Program-made: the position numbers and the translations under genes
The notes under the pieces: generated by a model
The model's database searches: none
What the model saw: the letters and a program-made list of their open reading frames with translations, nothing else
What the model was told of the DNA's origin: nothing
Origin: Leishmania mexicana MHOM/GT/2001/U1103
Taxonomy: Eukaryota > Euglenozoa > Kinetoplastea > Trypanosomatida > Trypanosomatidae
NCBI RefSeq assembly: GCF_000234665.1
Contig: NC_018328.1
Coordinates: 496,001-560,000 of the forward strand
Reading direction: 5' to 3'
DNA length: 64,000 nucleotides
Shown: positions 1-8,329 of the stretch, one piece after another
Layout of the letters: every line of letters begins with the position of its first letter
Numbering within the stretch: the stretch's first letter is position 1

Positions 1-282
1 CTTGATGCCTTGCAGTACCCATACAACCTGATGACGTGGGACGACTCTGTGCGTGGTGTCGCAGAGTCCAGTGCCCCCACGCTGTCTGGGGAGGCCGAGC
101 AGCCCCCCTCCACTATCCCCGCCAAATGCCAGTCCGCTTCTCGCGGCGACAGGGTCATGCACCGACGACGTAGCGGGGAGGTCGGGGTGAATTACCGCCA
201 CCGCTGTCGGGGGTCAGGTCTGGATGGCGCTGCGCTGGTGTGGCCTGCAGCAGTGAGCACGCTTGCGCCACCCATGTGGTAG
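1..282 (+). CDS. 3' end of an upstream CDS (partial, unknown product)
   Basis: Frame 1 is open from the first base to a TAG at 280-282, giving 93 residues with no start required inside the window. The first part, which contains LDALQYPYNLMTW, has ordinary amino-acid composition and GC-rich third positions; the rest is rich in Ser, Pro, Arg and Gly like the tails of many trypanosomatid proteins. It lies on the same strand as every other gene here. No domain is recognisable. It could be a chance open frame in GC-rich DNA, so the call rests on frame openness and strand only. The upstream sequence would settle it. Confidence 0.5.
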   Translation, partial: LDALQYPYNLMTWDDSVRGVAESSAPTLSGEAEQPPSTIPAKCQSASRGDRVMHRRRSGEVGVNYRHRCRGSGLDGAALVWPAAVSTLAPPMW

Positions 283-1623
283 GCAGAGCTTCGGCGTGGC
301 TCTGTGGTGTCCCCCAGCTGGGTCTCACACTGCCTGCTGGTGGGGGAGCGGCTGGTGGGGGGGGGCGTGCGGGGCGGGGGCAGGCATGGTGGGTGGTTGG
401 GGAGGGGGGCGGCGTGTGGGATGGGGGCAGGTAGATTGTGAGGCGGAGGACGTGTCGTGATGCGTGCCTGCTGCTGCTCTTCGCGAGACGATGGGAACTG
501 CAAGCAGCGCCGTGTCGGGCGGATGTCGTGTCGTGCTCTGCGGCAGAAAGGACTCAATTCTTCTGTCGCACACAGCTCTTTGCGTTTCTGATTTCAGCTC
601 GAACTGTCAGGCGAGACGGACCGCTTCTGCCGGGATCTTTTTTTTTCGTGTGATGGGTTCTCCTAGGTATTCGTTGCTCGCCTTTTCCTCCTTCACCACC
701 ACCTCTGCTGCTCAAGTCGTACGGTTTGCCGCATGCACACTCACCAACGGTGTGCGTGTGCGCGTATTGGGTGAGAGCGCGCCGCTTCTTTGGGCATCTC
801 GTTGATTGATGTTTTTCTTTTTCAGTTTCAAGGTAGACGTCGGTGAGGCTCGTCGTTGGGTTAGTGTGTGAACGTTGCGCTGGGAGATCACGCTTCTGCT
901 GCACCCCGAAAGGGGAGCCGTGGCGTTTGACTTCCTCCTCCTCCTCTCCAACGACGTACACCCCCGCCCCTCTTCTTCCCGTCTTACAGGAAGAGTGCAG
1001 AACGTGCTTCGATCGAGTCTCAGAAGACATCTAAGGCGGCAAGTAAACATGAAACGAAAACGAGAGCGAGACTAGAGCAGCCGTCGGACAGAGGTGGCGC
1101 TGGGGGGATATCGGACCTTCTCTCTGCTACTTTGAAGAGGCATATGTGTATGCATGTGTGTGCATCTGTGTGCTCGTCGATGTGTGTGTGTGTGTGTGTC
1201 GCAGACTGTACGCAGAGATTCGTGCGCACACACCCGCTTCCTGGAGCCAAAAACAAATTAAAACAACGGAAGCGTGCCTGGCCGCTGCGGTCATGCACCT
1301 GGGGCCCTGCTCTCCGCTGCCTCCGTCCCTTGCCTGCTGAGCTCTTCTACCTTTACTTCCTTTGCTTTTGGTTGTTTACCGGCCGACTTCTCCGACATCA
1401 TTACCCACGTACACACGCATGGCCGATTTGTCTACAAGAACACACGCCGCCACTTCAGTCTCCCCACTGCATTGGACAGAGAAGAATTGGACAGCCCCGC
1501 GGCCTCGAGGACGGCGGCACCCCATCGGCGTCGCACACTCGTTGTATGCGCAGCACGGCCTTTTTCTCTGTATTACGTCGCACGTAGACAAGCGAAAAGC
1601 CCCGTGGTCGACATAACACGAAA
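283..1623. other. Intergenic region with G-rich tract and TG repeat
   Basis: No convincing gene is seen. The segment at about 339-428 is strongly G-rich with many runs of three to ten G on the + strand. A (TG)n run of about 19 nt lies at 1181-1199. Pyrimidine-rich stretches at 1341-1378 and 1559-1577 precede AG dinucleotides at 1437-1438 and 1586-1587 that could be trans-splice acceptors for the next gene. Confidence 0.7.
1558..1587 (+). promoter_or_regulatory. Candidate spliced-leader acceptor for the coiled-coil gene
   Basis: A short T/C-rich tract starting at 1559 is followed by AG at 1586-1587, which would leave a 5' UTR of about 36 nt before the ATG at 1624 with no upstream ATG. A second possible site is AG 1437-1438 after a longer tract at 1341-1378, but that UTR would contain a short upstream reading frame starting near 1549. 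Confidence 0.4.
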
Positions 1624-2226
1624 ATGGCAGAGGTGACAGCGTTCTCCGCCTACCAGACCCGCTCGACGCTGCTGGTAGAGAGGGAGAGGGCACTGGACGC
1701 GCGCCGCACCACAGTTGCGGAGCTGCGGCAGATGGTCGCCACGCTGACAGCCGAGAACCGCACTCGGGAAGAGCAGCTGGTGGCTGAGCGCTCCCGCTTC
1801 AGGGACCGCAAGTCAGCCCAAGACGCAAAGGTCTCTACAAAGGAGGCGGAGGCCCGTGCGCAGCAGAATCGCGTCAGCGTATTAGAGGAGGAGGAGCGGC
1901 AGCTCGGCAGCACCATCGCAGAGCGCGTGGAGGAGATTCGAACGGCCACCGCCGAGGTGGAGCGACGCCGCGACCTCGAAAAGACTTTGCGCGACGCGAG
2001 GGAGGCACTCAACAAGGCCAAGTTCGCGTTGGAGGAGAACGACGCCAAGGTGATGCGCCTGGAGACGCGCCTCGCGCGTCAGGAGCTGGCCACAGATAAG
2101 CGTCATGCCCAGCTGGTGGGGTGTGTGCCCCAGTACTGGTTTCCTCGGGTGCCAGAGGCTGACAAGACCGCCTCGCTGGAGGATACGGCTGGGGAGAGTG
2201 TGTACCTCGTGGATGAGCTCGCGTGA
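1624..2226 (+). CDS. Small coiled-coil protein, function unknown
   Basis: The 200-residue protein starts at the first ATG after pyrimidine-rich candidate acceptor sequence. From about residue 15 to 165 it is almost uninterrupted charged heptad-like sequence rich in Glu, Arg, Ala and Leu without helix-breaking Pro, so a long parallel or antiparallel coiled coil is expected. The last 35 residues lose this pattern and contain CVPQYWFPRVPEAD, a short Pro/aromatic stretch, then an acidic tail. There is no signal peptide or membrane segment. The length and structure suit a small cytoskeletal, flagellar or kinetochore-type scaffold, but coiled coils do not identify function and no family is claimed. 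Coding codon bias matches the other genes in the window. Confidence 0.85.
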   Translation: MAEVTAFSAYQTRSTLLVERERALDARRTTVAELRQMVATLTAENRTREEQLVAERSRFRDRKSAQDAKVSTKEAEARAQQNRVSVLEEEERQLGSTIAERVEEIRTATAEVERRRDLEKTLRDAREALNKAKFALEENDAKVMRLETRLARQELATDKRHAQLVGCVPQYWFPRVPEADKTASLEDTAGESVYLVDELA

Positions 2227-3160
2227 GTTGATAGATGCATGGAAGTCACCAACACCATTACCTTCCCCCGCCTCCCCTCCCCTTGGTAGGTGCGGTGCTG
2301 GCATTGGTCCGTACCTCTTCTCGTTTTTTTTCTCTATTTTTTTTCTGTTAGATGCATCAGTTCCTGTCGTCTCTGTTTTACGTGCGTTCGGCTGTTCCCC
2401 CCCCCGCCCCGCCCCACGTCTTCCCACAGCTTCATTGCCCCTCGTTTTCTTCAACATCTCTCTCTCTCTCTACGTGTGCGGGGATGTGTTTGTCTGGGGT
2501 TCTGTCGGGAAGGGCAGAGGACGGATACGGGGCCCATCCTTGACAGTGCGCAGTCGTCGTCTCCTTCCCCCTGCCCCCCTCTCTCTCTCTCTCCGCTTGT
2601 GTTCTCTTGACCGTCGACACACGCGTGCTTCAGGCACTAAACGCTGACGGCCACTCAACAAGAACGACACAAGAGCACCGTCGCTCCCACGCGCGGTGAC
2701 ACACCGGCGGAGCCTTTCGCTGTCCATGCCAGAGCCGCCCCAGCGACACGTGTGCGCATTCATTACCCAGTCGCCGCATTGCGGCGAGGCTTTCTCACAT
2801 GTATGTGTGTGCGCTGCTGACGTGTAGACGTGCGCTATCGTGTGAGCTGGGATGCGGGTGTAGGCAAACGGAAAGCTGAGGTGTGAGTCGTCCTACCTGC
2901 GCTTTACTCTCTGCTACACCATGCAATGGAAGCATGCCTCCTCTCCCCTCTCCCCAGCACCTTGTACATTGTCTCCCTCCTCCTACTCTCGCCTGTTGCT
3001 GTTCGCCAACTCCATCACATCATCGTCGTCACTTCCACCCTTTGTCTCTCGCGCGTGCGCGCACACGCTTAATGAGTCCATGCCCACGGACGCGGTTCAC
3101 CAGAGACACACACACACTCCTCTCGCGCTCTCTCTCCGCTATTCTTTCTCCCTCCGCTCT

Positions 3161-3195
3161 CCTCTCCCTCTCCCTCTCCCTCTCCCTCTCCCTCT
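3161..3195. repeat. CCTCTC hexanucleotide repeat
   Basis: Five perfect copies of CCTCTC from 3161 to 3190 and most of a sixth. It is a pure polypyrimidine run on the sense strand, so it might also serve as a splicing or polyadenylation signal. Confidence 0.9.
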
Positions 3196-3753
3196 GTGTC
3201 TTCTCCTTCCTCTTGTTTTGCCCTCGTTGTCCCACAGCGCGTGTGCGTCGAAAACAAGGACGTGCGGGTGCTGTGCTGGGTTGCATAGTGCTTTGGGTGC
3301 TCACACGCGGAGGAGGTGGGGCGCATCGTTTCCTTGGCCTCTTCTCTGGAGGCATTCGCTGCTCTTTCTATCTCTCTCTCGTGCTTTTTGTTTTGTGCGT
3401 CGTGCGTGGAGCCCTTACACCACCTTGCCATCCCCAGACGCAAGGGCGATACACCCCAAGGCACCGACGTCGTGCGGCACCGCTCCCCCTCCTCCTCCTC
3501 CGTAGCAGATCTGTTTCTTTGCTTTTTCGTTTCCACTTCCTTGAGGGTGGGGCCAGACTCTCGCTGCGTCATCGCGGTACGTCTTGCCGATCGCTCGCTT
3601 TTATCCCCTCCCCTCCCCTGTCCCCCTCACACAGACACACACACACACACACACGGGGTGCCGCCATTCTCGCCTGTCTGCATCATCTCTGCTCATAATT
3701 CTTTCCCGCTATTTCTTTCTCGTTCCCCCCTCTCCCCTCTGCTGAGCACGTGG

Positions 3754-3808
3754 GCACACACGCACACGCACACACGCACACACGCACACACGCACACGCA
3801 CACGCGCA
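3754..3808. repeat. CACACG-type microsatellite
   Basis: Imperfect alternation of CACACG and CACA units over about 55 nt, a common low-complexity pattern in trypanosomatid untranslated regions. A pure CA run at 3635-3654 lies about 100 bp upstream. Confidence 0.85.
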
Positions 3809-3966
3809 CTTTCTTTTCGGCGTTCACCTTTACCTCTCCACCGTTGGTGCTGCCGTTGTTTTGTTTTGTTTTGTTTTTCCTTGTATCCTCTCCTCTCTTC
3901 TTGTACTCGCCATCCCTTCCTTTGTGTTTCGACTTCCCCGTCTCCTCGCGCATTCACTCGCATACC

Positions 3967-4137
3967 CCCCCATCACCCCCATCACCCCCATCACCCCCAT
4001 CACCCCCATCACCCCCATCACCCCCATCACCCCCATCACCCCCATCACCCCCATCACCCCCATCACCCCCATCACCCCCATCACCCCCATCACCCCCATC
4101 ACCCCCATCACCCCCATCACCCCCATCACCCCCATCA
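3967..4137. repeat. 9-bp minisatellite, 19 perfect copies of CCCCCATCA
   Basis: The unit CCCCCATCA repeats without a mismatch 19 times over 171 bp and is followed by a partial CCATCATC. Each frame would read as a tripeptide repeat (Ser-Pro-Pro, Ile-Thr-Pro or His-His-Pro), which explains the spurious long frames here. The minus strand carries a G5 run every 9 bp. The array sits about 250 bp before the candidate splice acceptor of the downstream gene. Confidence 0.97.
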
Positions 4138-4252
4138 CCATCATCGGTCTCTCCTTCTCCCCCGTGTTGATTCTTTCATCTCGTTCTTTTGACCCCCTCT
4201 TGTACCCGCCCCTCCGTCGCCTCCCTTCGCATTCTTTCTCTCGTCCACCCGC

Positions 4253-4253
4253 T

Positions 4254-4281
<28 letters not shown>
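4253..4281. repeat. CA dinucleotide repeat
   Basis: An uninterrupted alternating AC run of about 29 nt just upstream of the pyrimidine tract and candidate acceptor of the next gene. Confidence 0.9.
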
Positions 4282-4285
<4 letters not shown>

Positions 4286-4363
4286 CCCAGTGACACGGAA
4301 GCCACCATTCCTCTGGGCTGAAGGCCTCCACGCCTCTTCAAGTTTCCATTGACATTGCGGTGT

Positions 4364-4392
4364 GCCTCCTCCTCCTCTCTCTTCTACCTCAG
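4364..4392 (+). promoter_or_regulatory. Candidate spliced-leader acceptor for the membrane protein gene
   Basis: A CT-rich run ends in AG at 4391-4392, giving a 5' UTR of about 97 nt before the ATG at 4489. A second tract ends in AG at 4475-4476. Both lie downstream of the non-ATG open frame beginning at 4360, which supports 4489 as the start. Confidence 0.6.
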
Positions 4393-4488
4393 CTCTGTGG
4401 TGCACACACCACCGTTGCTCCTTCGGCTCCTGCCGCCTTGCTCTTGTCCTCTACTTCGTGTTCCCCGCTCCCCCAGCACTTCCGAGTC

Positions 4489-7359
4489 ATGGCGCGGCGT
4501 CACAGCCTTACAGCTACCGCGGCAGTTGCAGCTGCTGTGCTGTGGCCCCTCGCAGTGGCGTTTTGGCTTGGCTGGGTCCCTGCCACCGCGGCGGCGTGGC
4601 CAGGGAAATTTCAACCAGCGCAGCAAGACCTGAGGATGGTGACGATGCCGTATGACACTGAGGTGCAGGACCTTTTGGCACCTGCCCTCGCTATGGGTCT
4701 GGGCCCCATGGGTGGCAGCGTCTATGTGAGCCCGAGGTCATCGAGCACCGACACCTCTGCGTTGTTCGTCTGTGCACGTGCAGACGTGGGGGCCATGCTT
4801 GCGCCTGTCACGGTGACGACCGTTGATGCGCTCTTCCACTCGATAACCAAAGTCTCGGGGCAACTGGACGTGAATCATGGCTGCTACATGGCGAACAATG
4901 AGGACAGCTTACCTCAGTGTGTGGCGGCACTGACGTCCACTGCGGCAGACTGCGGCGGTGTCGCAGAGGATGCCGTGGAGCCACACTTGCGCGATGCTGC
5001 ATCGACAGCTGACCGTGACCCTACCTCCTCGTCCGCTTCGCCCGGTGTTATGCCGTCCAGTGCCGCGATGCTCGCTGCCTATGTTCGTGATTGGGGACAG
5101 CAGCGACTCAAGTTGGAGCGCTCCCTGCGGCGCACCCGCGAGGCGACGGCCGCTTTTGCCCGCGTGCACGCACTTGTATACAGCGCTGCGACAGTGCCAT
5201 CCAGTAAGGAGGAGGCACGGCTGCTGCGCGCTCGAGCAACGGCGCGGGTGGCAGAAATAGCCTCCGCCGCGTACGACCGAGTAATGGAGAAGTACTACAT
5301 CTTCAACACGTGGGTAAGGCCATCACTCGGGATCGTGCTGGGAGGCAGCAGCGACGGCAGCAGCAGTGGTGACGGAAGGGGGCCACATGGTGCCGTTGGC
5401 CCCGACGTTGCGGAGTGCCCTGTCGATACATACGTGCGTCTGCTGCTGCAGGGCAATGAGTCCTTATCTGCGGTGCTGCTGGAACTGATGAGCACAACAC
5501 TGACGACAGCAGATTTGGTGCGCACTAAGGTGTTGCAACCAGCCGTGCGGGGCCTGGAGTGTGTGCAGGTGCTGACAGCGTTGGCTGTGATGGTGCTGGA
5601 GGATGAGCCCGTGCGCACGGTTGCGGCAATGCTGGCCACTGGCACCTTGGAAGACACGTCTGTATGGTCCCTTGACGAGTTCGCAATGCTGGCGCCCGGT
5701 TACAACAACGACCTACGGAAGATCCAGATCTGGAGCCTCGCCTACGCGTTCGCCACGGTCGCCGATCCGGCGGTGGCGCACGAGCTTGTGGGCGGGACCG
5801 ATGTTGCCGCATGCATGCGCCGCGCAGGACTCGTCGTGCCGGACAGCATCACTGGCACGGTGCCTCCGTCCATCTACTGGTGTCTCTACAACACGTCGAT
5901 GAGCGAGATGACGCAGAGTGCTGTGCGTCAGCGCTCCCTTGCCACCCGTGAAAGCGCTGCTGCCGCTCCGAATGGGCAGTGTCTGTGGGGACTAAGCGTC
6001 TGGGATGGACTGTGTGGCGGCGCGGCATTCGACCCCGCTCGATGCAGAGACTGCCCTCCCGGCTCCGTCGGGGACGGCGAGGGCCACTGCGTGTGCGGTG
6101 ATGCCAGTGCGATGTATGCGACGCTGACGGGCGGCTGTGTGGCAAAGGGGCCCGCCCATGACACTCCAGGTGTTCGCGTGATACACGCAGGGGGGAGCAA
6201 CATCGTTCCTCTGTCCGGCGACAACGCAGTTGTCGCGCTCCTCTCCGTGCAGCTGCCCCAAACGGCAGCCCTGTTGGACCCCAGCGCATATCTACGCGTG
6301 GACGTCGTGTGTAACGACAGCGGCCGTGGCGGTGGCGGGACGCGGTTTGTGGCAACGCCGTCAGGTGATCGGAAGGCTTCGTGCGTCTCTGTCGTGGATT
6401 ATGAGCGGTGGCAGGAGCGCACCGGCGTGGCGCACACCTTTGACAACGGCACTCAGCACTTCGTTACGTACGCTGAGAGCTTGACCATCTCGGTGACGGG
6501 CACCGCCGCTTTCTACGGCGAGACGTGCAATCTGACCGTTGCCGTGGGCAGCACGCTGCATCGCGCCTCGCGGTCCGTGACGGCCGGTACGTGGACCTTT
6601 GTGCCGGGTGCGACGCCGCTGTATCTGACAGCGCGCAAGTCTGCAAGCAGCTCAACGTCGTCAGAGGCTTCCAGCGCAGATCTTCTCCCGCGGTGTGTGG
6701 ACGCGCTTGCAGCGTTTTCTGGGCCTGCTGCGCCCAGCGCCGTGCACGCAGGTGTGTGCCGCACGCCTGATGAGCAGCTGGGGGTGTTTGTGGCCCCTGG
6801 GAGCTACAGCCTCTTCGGATTATCCACGCAGCAGGTCGCCGGTGCTCGTGTGCGTCGCAGCGCTGGTGCCGCTCAGGACGCCGCCTTCACCTCGACGGTG
6901 CAGTCCCTGGCAGCGCGGACCAGTATGGAGGTGAGTCTGGAGGCTAGCGGTGCCTTCGCTGCGGCCGTGTTGTGGTCTGGCACACTGCAGTCTCGCGTGA
7001 CACCGCTGGCCCTGAACGCCTGGCGCTCCGGCTGGTACACAAACATCAGCGTCGACAAGCTGCAACGTGTCCGCTCGCTGCGGGTGAGATTCGTGGACAT
7101 GTCGGGAACCTTCGCGTTTTCTCCCGTGGAGGAGGTGATTCCGCTCCACTACGAAGACGGCGAGGGCAGTGGCAGCAGTGACAGTTCGAGCGGCGGTAGT
7201 GGCGGCTCCGCCTCCATCGCGGACGAGCAGTACGGCGCCGGGTACGTGGCCGCCATCGTCATGGCTTCGGTGGCTCTCACTGCGCTGCTGTTGCTTCTCG
7301 GTGCATTGGTCTACTTGCTGCTAATAACAGATGCGTGGCCAACGAAGCTCTTGCTATGA
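4489..7359 (+). CDS. Type I membrane protein with Cys-rich module (unknown function)
   Basis: The 956-residue protein begins with a basic, Ala-rich hydrophobic segment (residues 1 to about 37) typical of a signal peptide. A hydrophobic segment at about residues 918-949 (YVAAIVMASVALTALLLLLG at its core) is followed by only a few residues, so the expected topology is a large extracellular or lumenal domain with a tiny cytosolic tail. Residues about 496-551 are Cys-rich, including CRDCPPGSVGDGEGHCVCG, similar in spacing to EGF/GCC2-GCC3-type modules. Several N-glycosylation sequons occur, for example NES, NTS, NGT, NLT and NIS. A Ser/Gly-rich stretch (about 892-907) forms a flexible juxtamembrane stalk. 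The family is not recognised; a surface, flagellar pocket or endosomal receptor or adhesion role is inference. The start is the first in-frame ATG downstream of two plausible splice acceptors. Confidence 0.9.
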   Translation: MARRHSLTATAAVAAAVLWPLAVAFWLGWVPATAAAWPGKFQPAQQDLRMVTMPYDTEVQDLLAPALAMGLGPMGGSVYVSPRSSSTDTSALFVCARADVGAMLAPVTVTTVDALFHSITKVSGQLDVNHGCYMANNEDSLPQCVAALTSTAADCGGVAEDAVEPHLRDAASTADRDPTSSSASPGVMPSSAAMLAAYVRDWGQQRLKLERSLRRTREATAAFARVHALVYSAATVPSSKEEARLLRARATARVAEIASAAYDRVMEKYYIFNTWVRPSLGIVLGGSSDGSSSGDGRGPHGAVGPDVAECPVDTYVRLLLQGNESLSAVLLELMSTTLTTADLVRTKVLQPAVRGLECVQVLTALAVMVLEDEPVRTVAAMLATGTLEDTSVWSLDEFAMLAPGYNNDLRKIQIWSLAYAFATVADPAVAHELVGGTDVAACMRRAGLVVPDSITGTVPPSIYWCLYNTSMSEMTQSAVRQRSLATRESAAAAPNGQCLWGLSVWDGLCGGAAFDPARCRDCPPGSVGDGEGHCVCGDASAMYATLTGGCVAKGPAHDTPGVRVIHAGGSNIVPLSGDNAVVALLSVQLPQTAALLDPSAYLRVDVVCNDSGRGGGGTRFVATPSGDRKASCVSVVDYERWQERTGVAHTFDNGTQHFVTYAESLTISVTGTAAFYGETCNLTVAVGSTLHRASRSVTAGTWTFVPGATPLYLTARKSASSSTSSEASSADLLPRCVDALAAFSGPAAPSAVHAGVCRTPDEQLGVFVAPGSYSLFGLSTQQVAGARVRRSAGAAQDAAFTSTVQSLAARTSMEVSLEASGAFAAAVLWSGTLQSRVTPLALNAWRSGWYTNISVDKLQRVRSLRVRFVDMSGTFAFSPVEEVIPLHYEDGEGSGSSDSSSGGSGGSASIADEQYGAGYVAAIVMASVALTALLLLLGALVYLLLITDAWPTKLLL

Positions 7360-8329
7360 CGCACCGACGCCGCCGGCGATGTGCTACGGTTTTCGCAGCT
7401 TGCTTCTCGCCCGCATCACTTCCCCCCTCTCCCTTTATTCTTCCTTTTCCTCTCCGGCGGTCTGTGCGTCAAGTGCCGCCTGGACTCTCCACGCAAGTGC
7501 ACGTGCGCATGTGCGCGTGCCCACATGCGGAGGCTTTTCTCTCAAAGTAATTCTTGTGCCTTTCCGGTTCTCAGAGATGCGCGCGGCATGCGAAGATGGT
7601 GTTCCTCAGAGCAGTGTACACGCTATGACGCCAAGGTGAAGCCTAGTTCCCCCCTCCCCACCCCATGTAGCGCGCCTCGTCCTCTGCCATCTTGCGCTGC
7701 CCCTGCTTCGCCCCACCACGCGACGAAATGCCCAAAAGCCGGCATGAGGCGTGGATGACGTGGGGTGAGGTGGGGTGGGGGGACTCGCACAGCGAGCGAG
7801 TGGGATGAGGCGCGAAAGAGAAGGAACAGCTGCTGCCCGCGACGGCACACGTGACGTTGCACAGATGTGTATAACCCCTTCCCTCCCTATCTCACTTTTC
7901 CTTTCGGTGCGTGCGCGCTCGTGTGCGTGAACACGACGAATGCCGGTGTCGGCTCCCCGACTTGTTCACCTCTCTGTCTCTTGCACACACACACACACAC
8001 ACACACACAGGCATGTAAAGGGTGACGTGTGCACACCCACTGACTCGTACAGAGGCAGACACAGACCGGTGGCACATGTCATAGCACGAGCACAGAAGAC
8101 CAAGTCCCCCCCAAAGAAGACACAAACCGTGCTGCGTAGACGAATCGCATTCCGTTCCTGTTGCGCCCCCAGACACGGTAAGCAGAGAGGGCCAGCGGGA
8201 TCGATCAACTCACCCGCCTGCCCGCCCACAGACACATGCGTCTAGGCAGACAGACACACACCGACACCGGTGAGGCCCATACACAGGCGCGACGGGGCTC
8301 CAACACACACGCACAGGAACAGAAAATAA
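7360..8329. other. Intergenic region
   Basis: No convincing gene. A strong pyrimidine tract lies immediately after the upstream stop (about 7417-7456), another at 7875-7905, and an alternating CA run at 7984-8008. Part of this must be the 3' UTR of the membrane protein gene and the 5' UTR of MLH1. Confidence 0.7.
7961..8010 (+). promoter_or_regulatory. Candidate spliced-leader acceptor for MLH1
   Basis: A CT-rich tract (7961-7982) and a CA repeat (7984-8008) end at the AG at 8009-8010, which would give a 5' UTR of about 320 nt. The site is less pyrimidine-rich than others in the window, so it is tentative. Confidence 0.35.

Larger units (their letters stand above)
2227..4488. other. Intergenic region rich in simple repeats
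   Basis: This 2.26 kb spacer has no convincing gene; reading frames across it encode only Ser/Leu/Pro/His-rich low-complexity sequence. It is strongly pyrimidine-rich on the + strand and holds CT, CA, CACACG and 9-bp repeats listed separately. It should contain the 3' UTR of the coiled-coil gene and the 5' UTR and splice acceptor of the membrane protein gene. Confidence 0.75.

Noticed and set aside
3967..4137. CRISPR array
   Set aside because: The unit is only 9 bp with no spacers; it is a minisatellite.
2883..4405. Several 190-285-codon frames on both strands in the 2.2 kb spacer
   Set aside because: They consist of CT, CA and 9-bp repeats translated into Ser-Pro, His-Thr or Gly-Val tandem repeats; no coding-like part.
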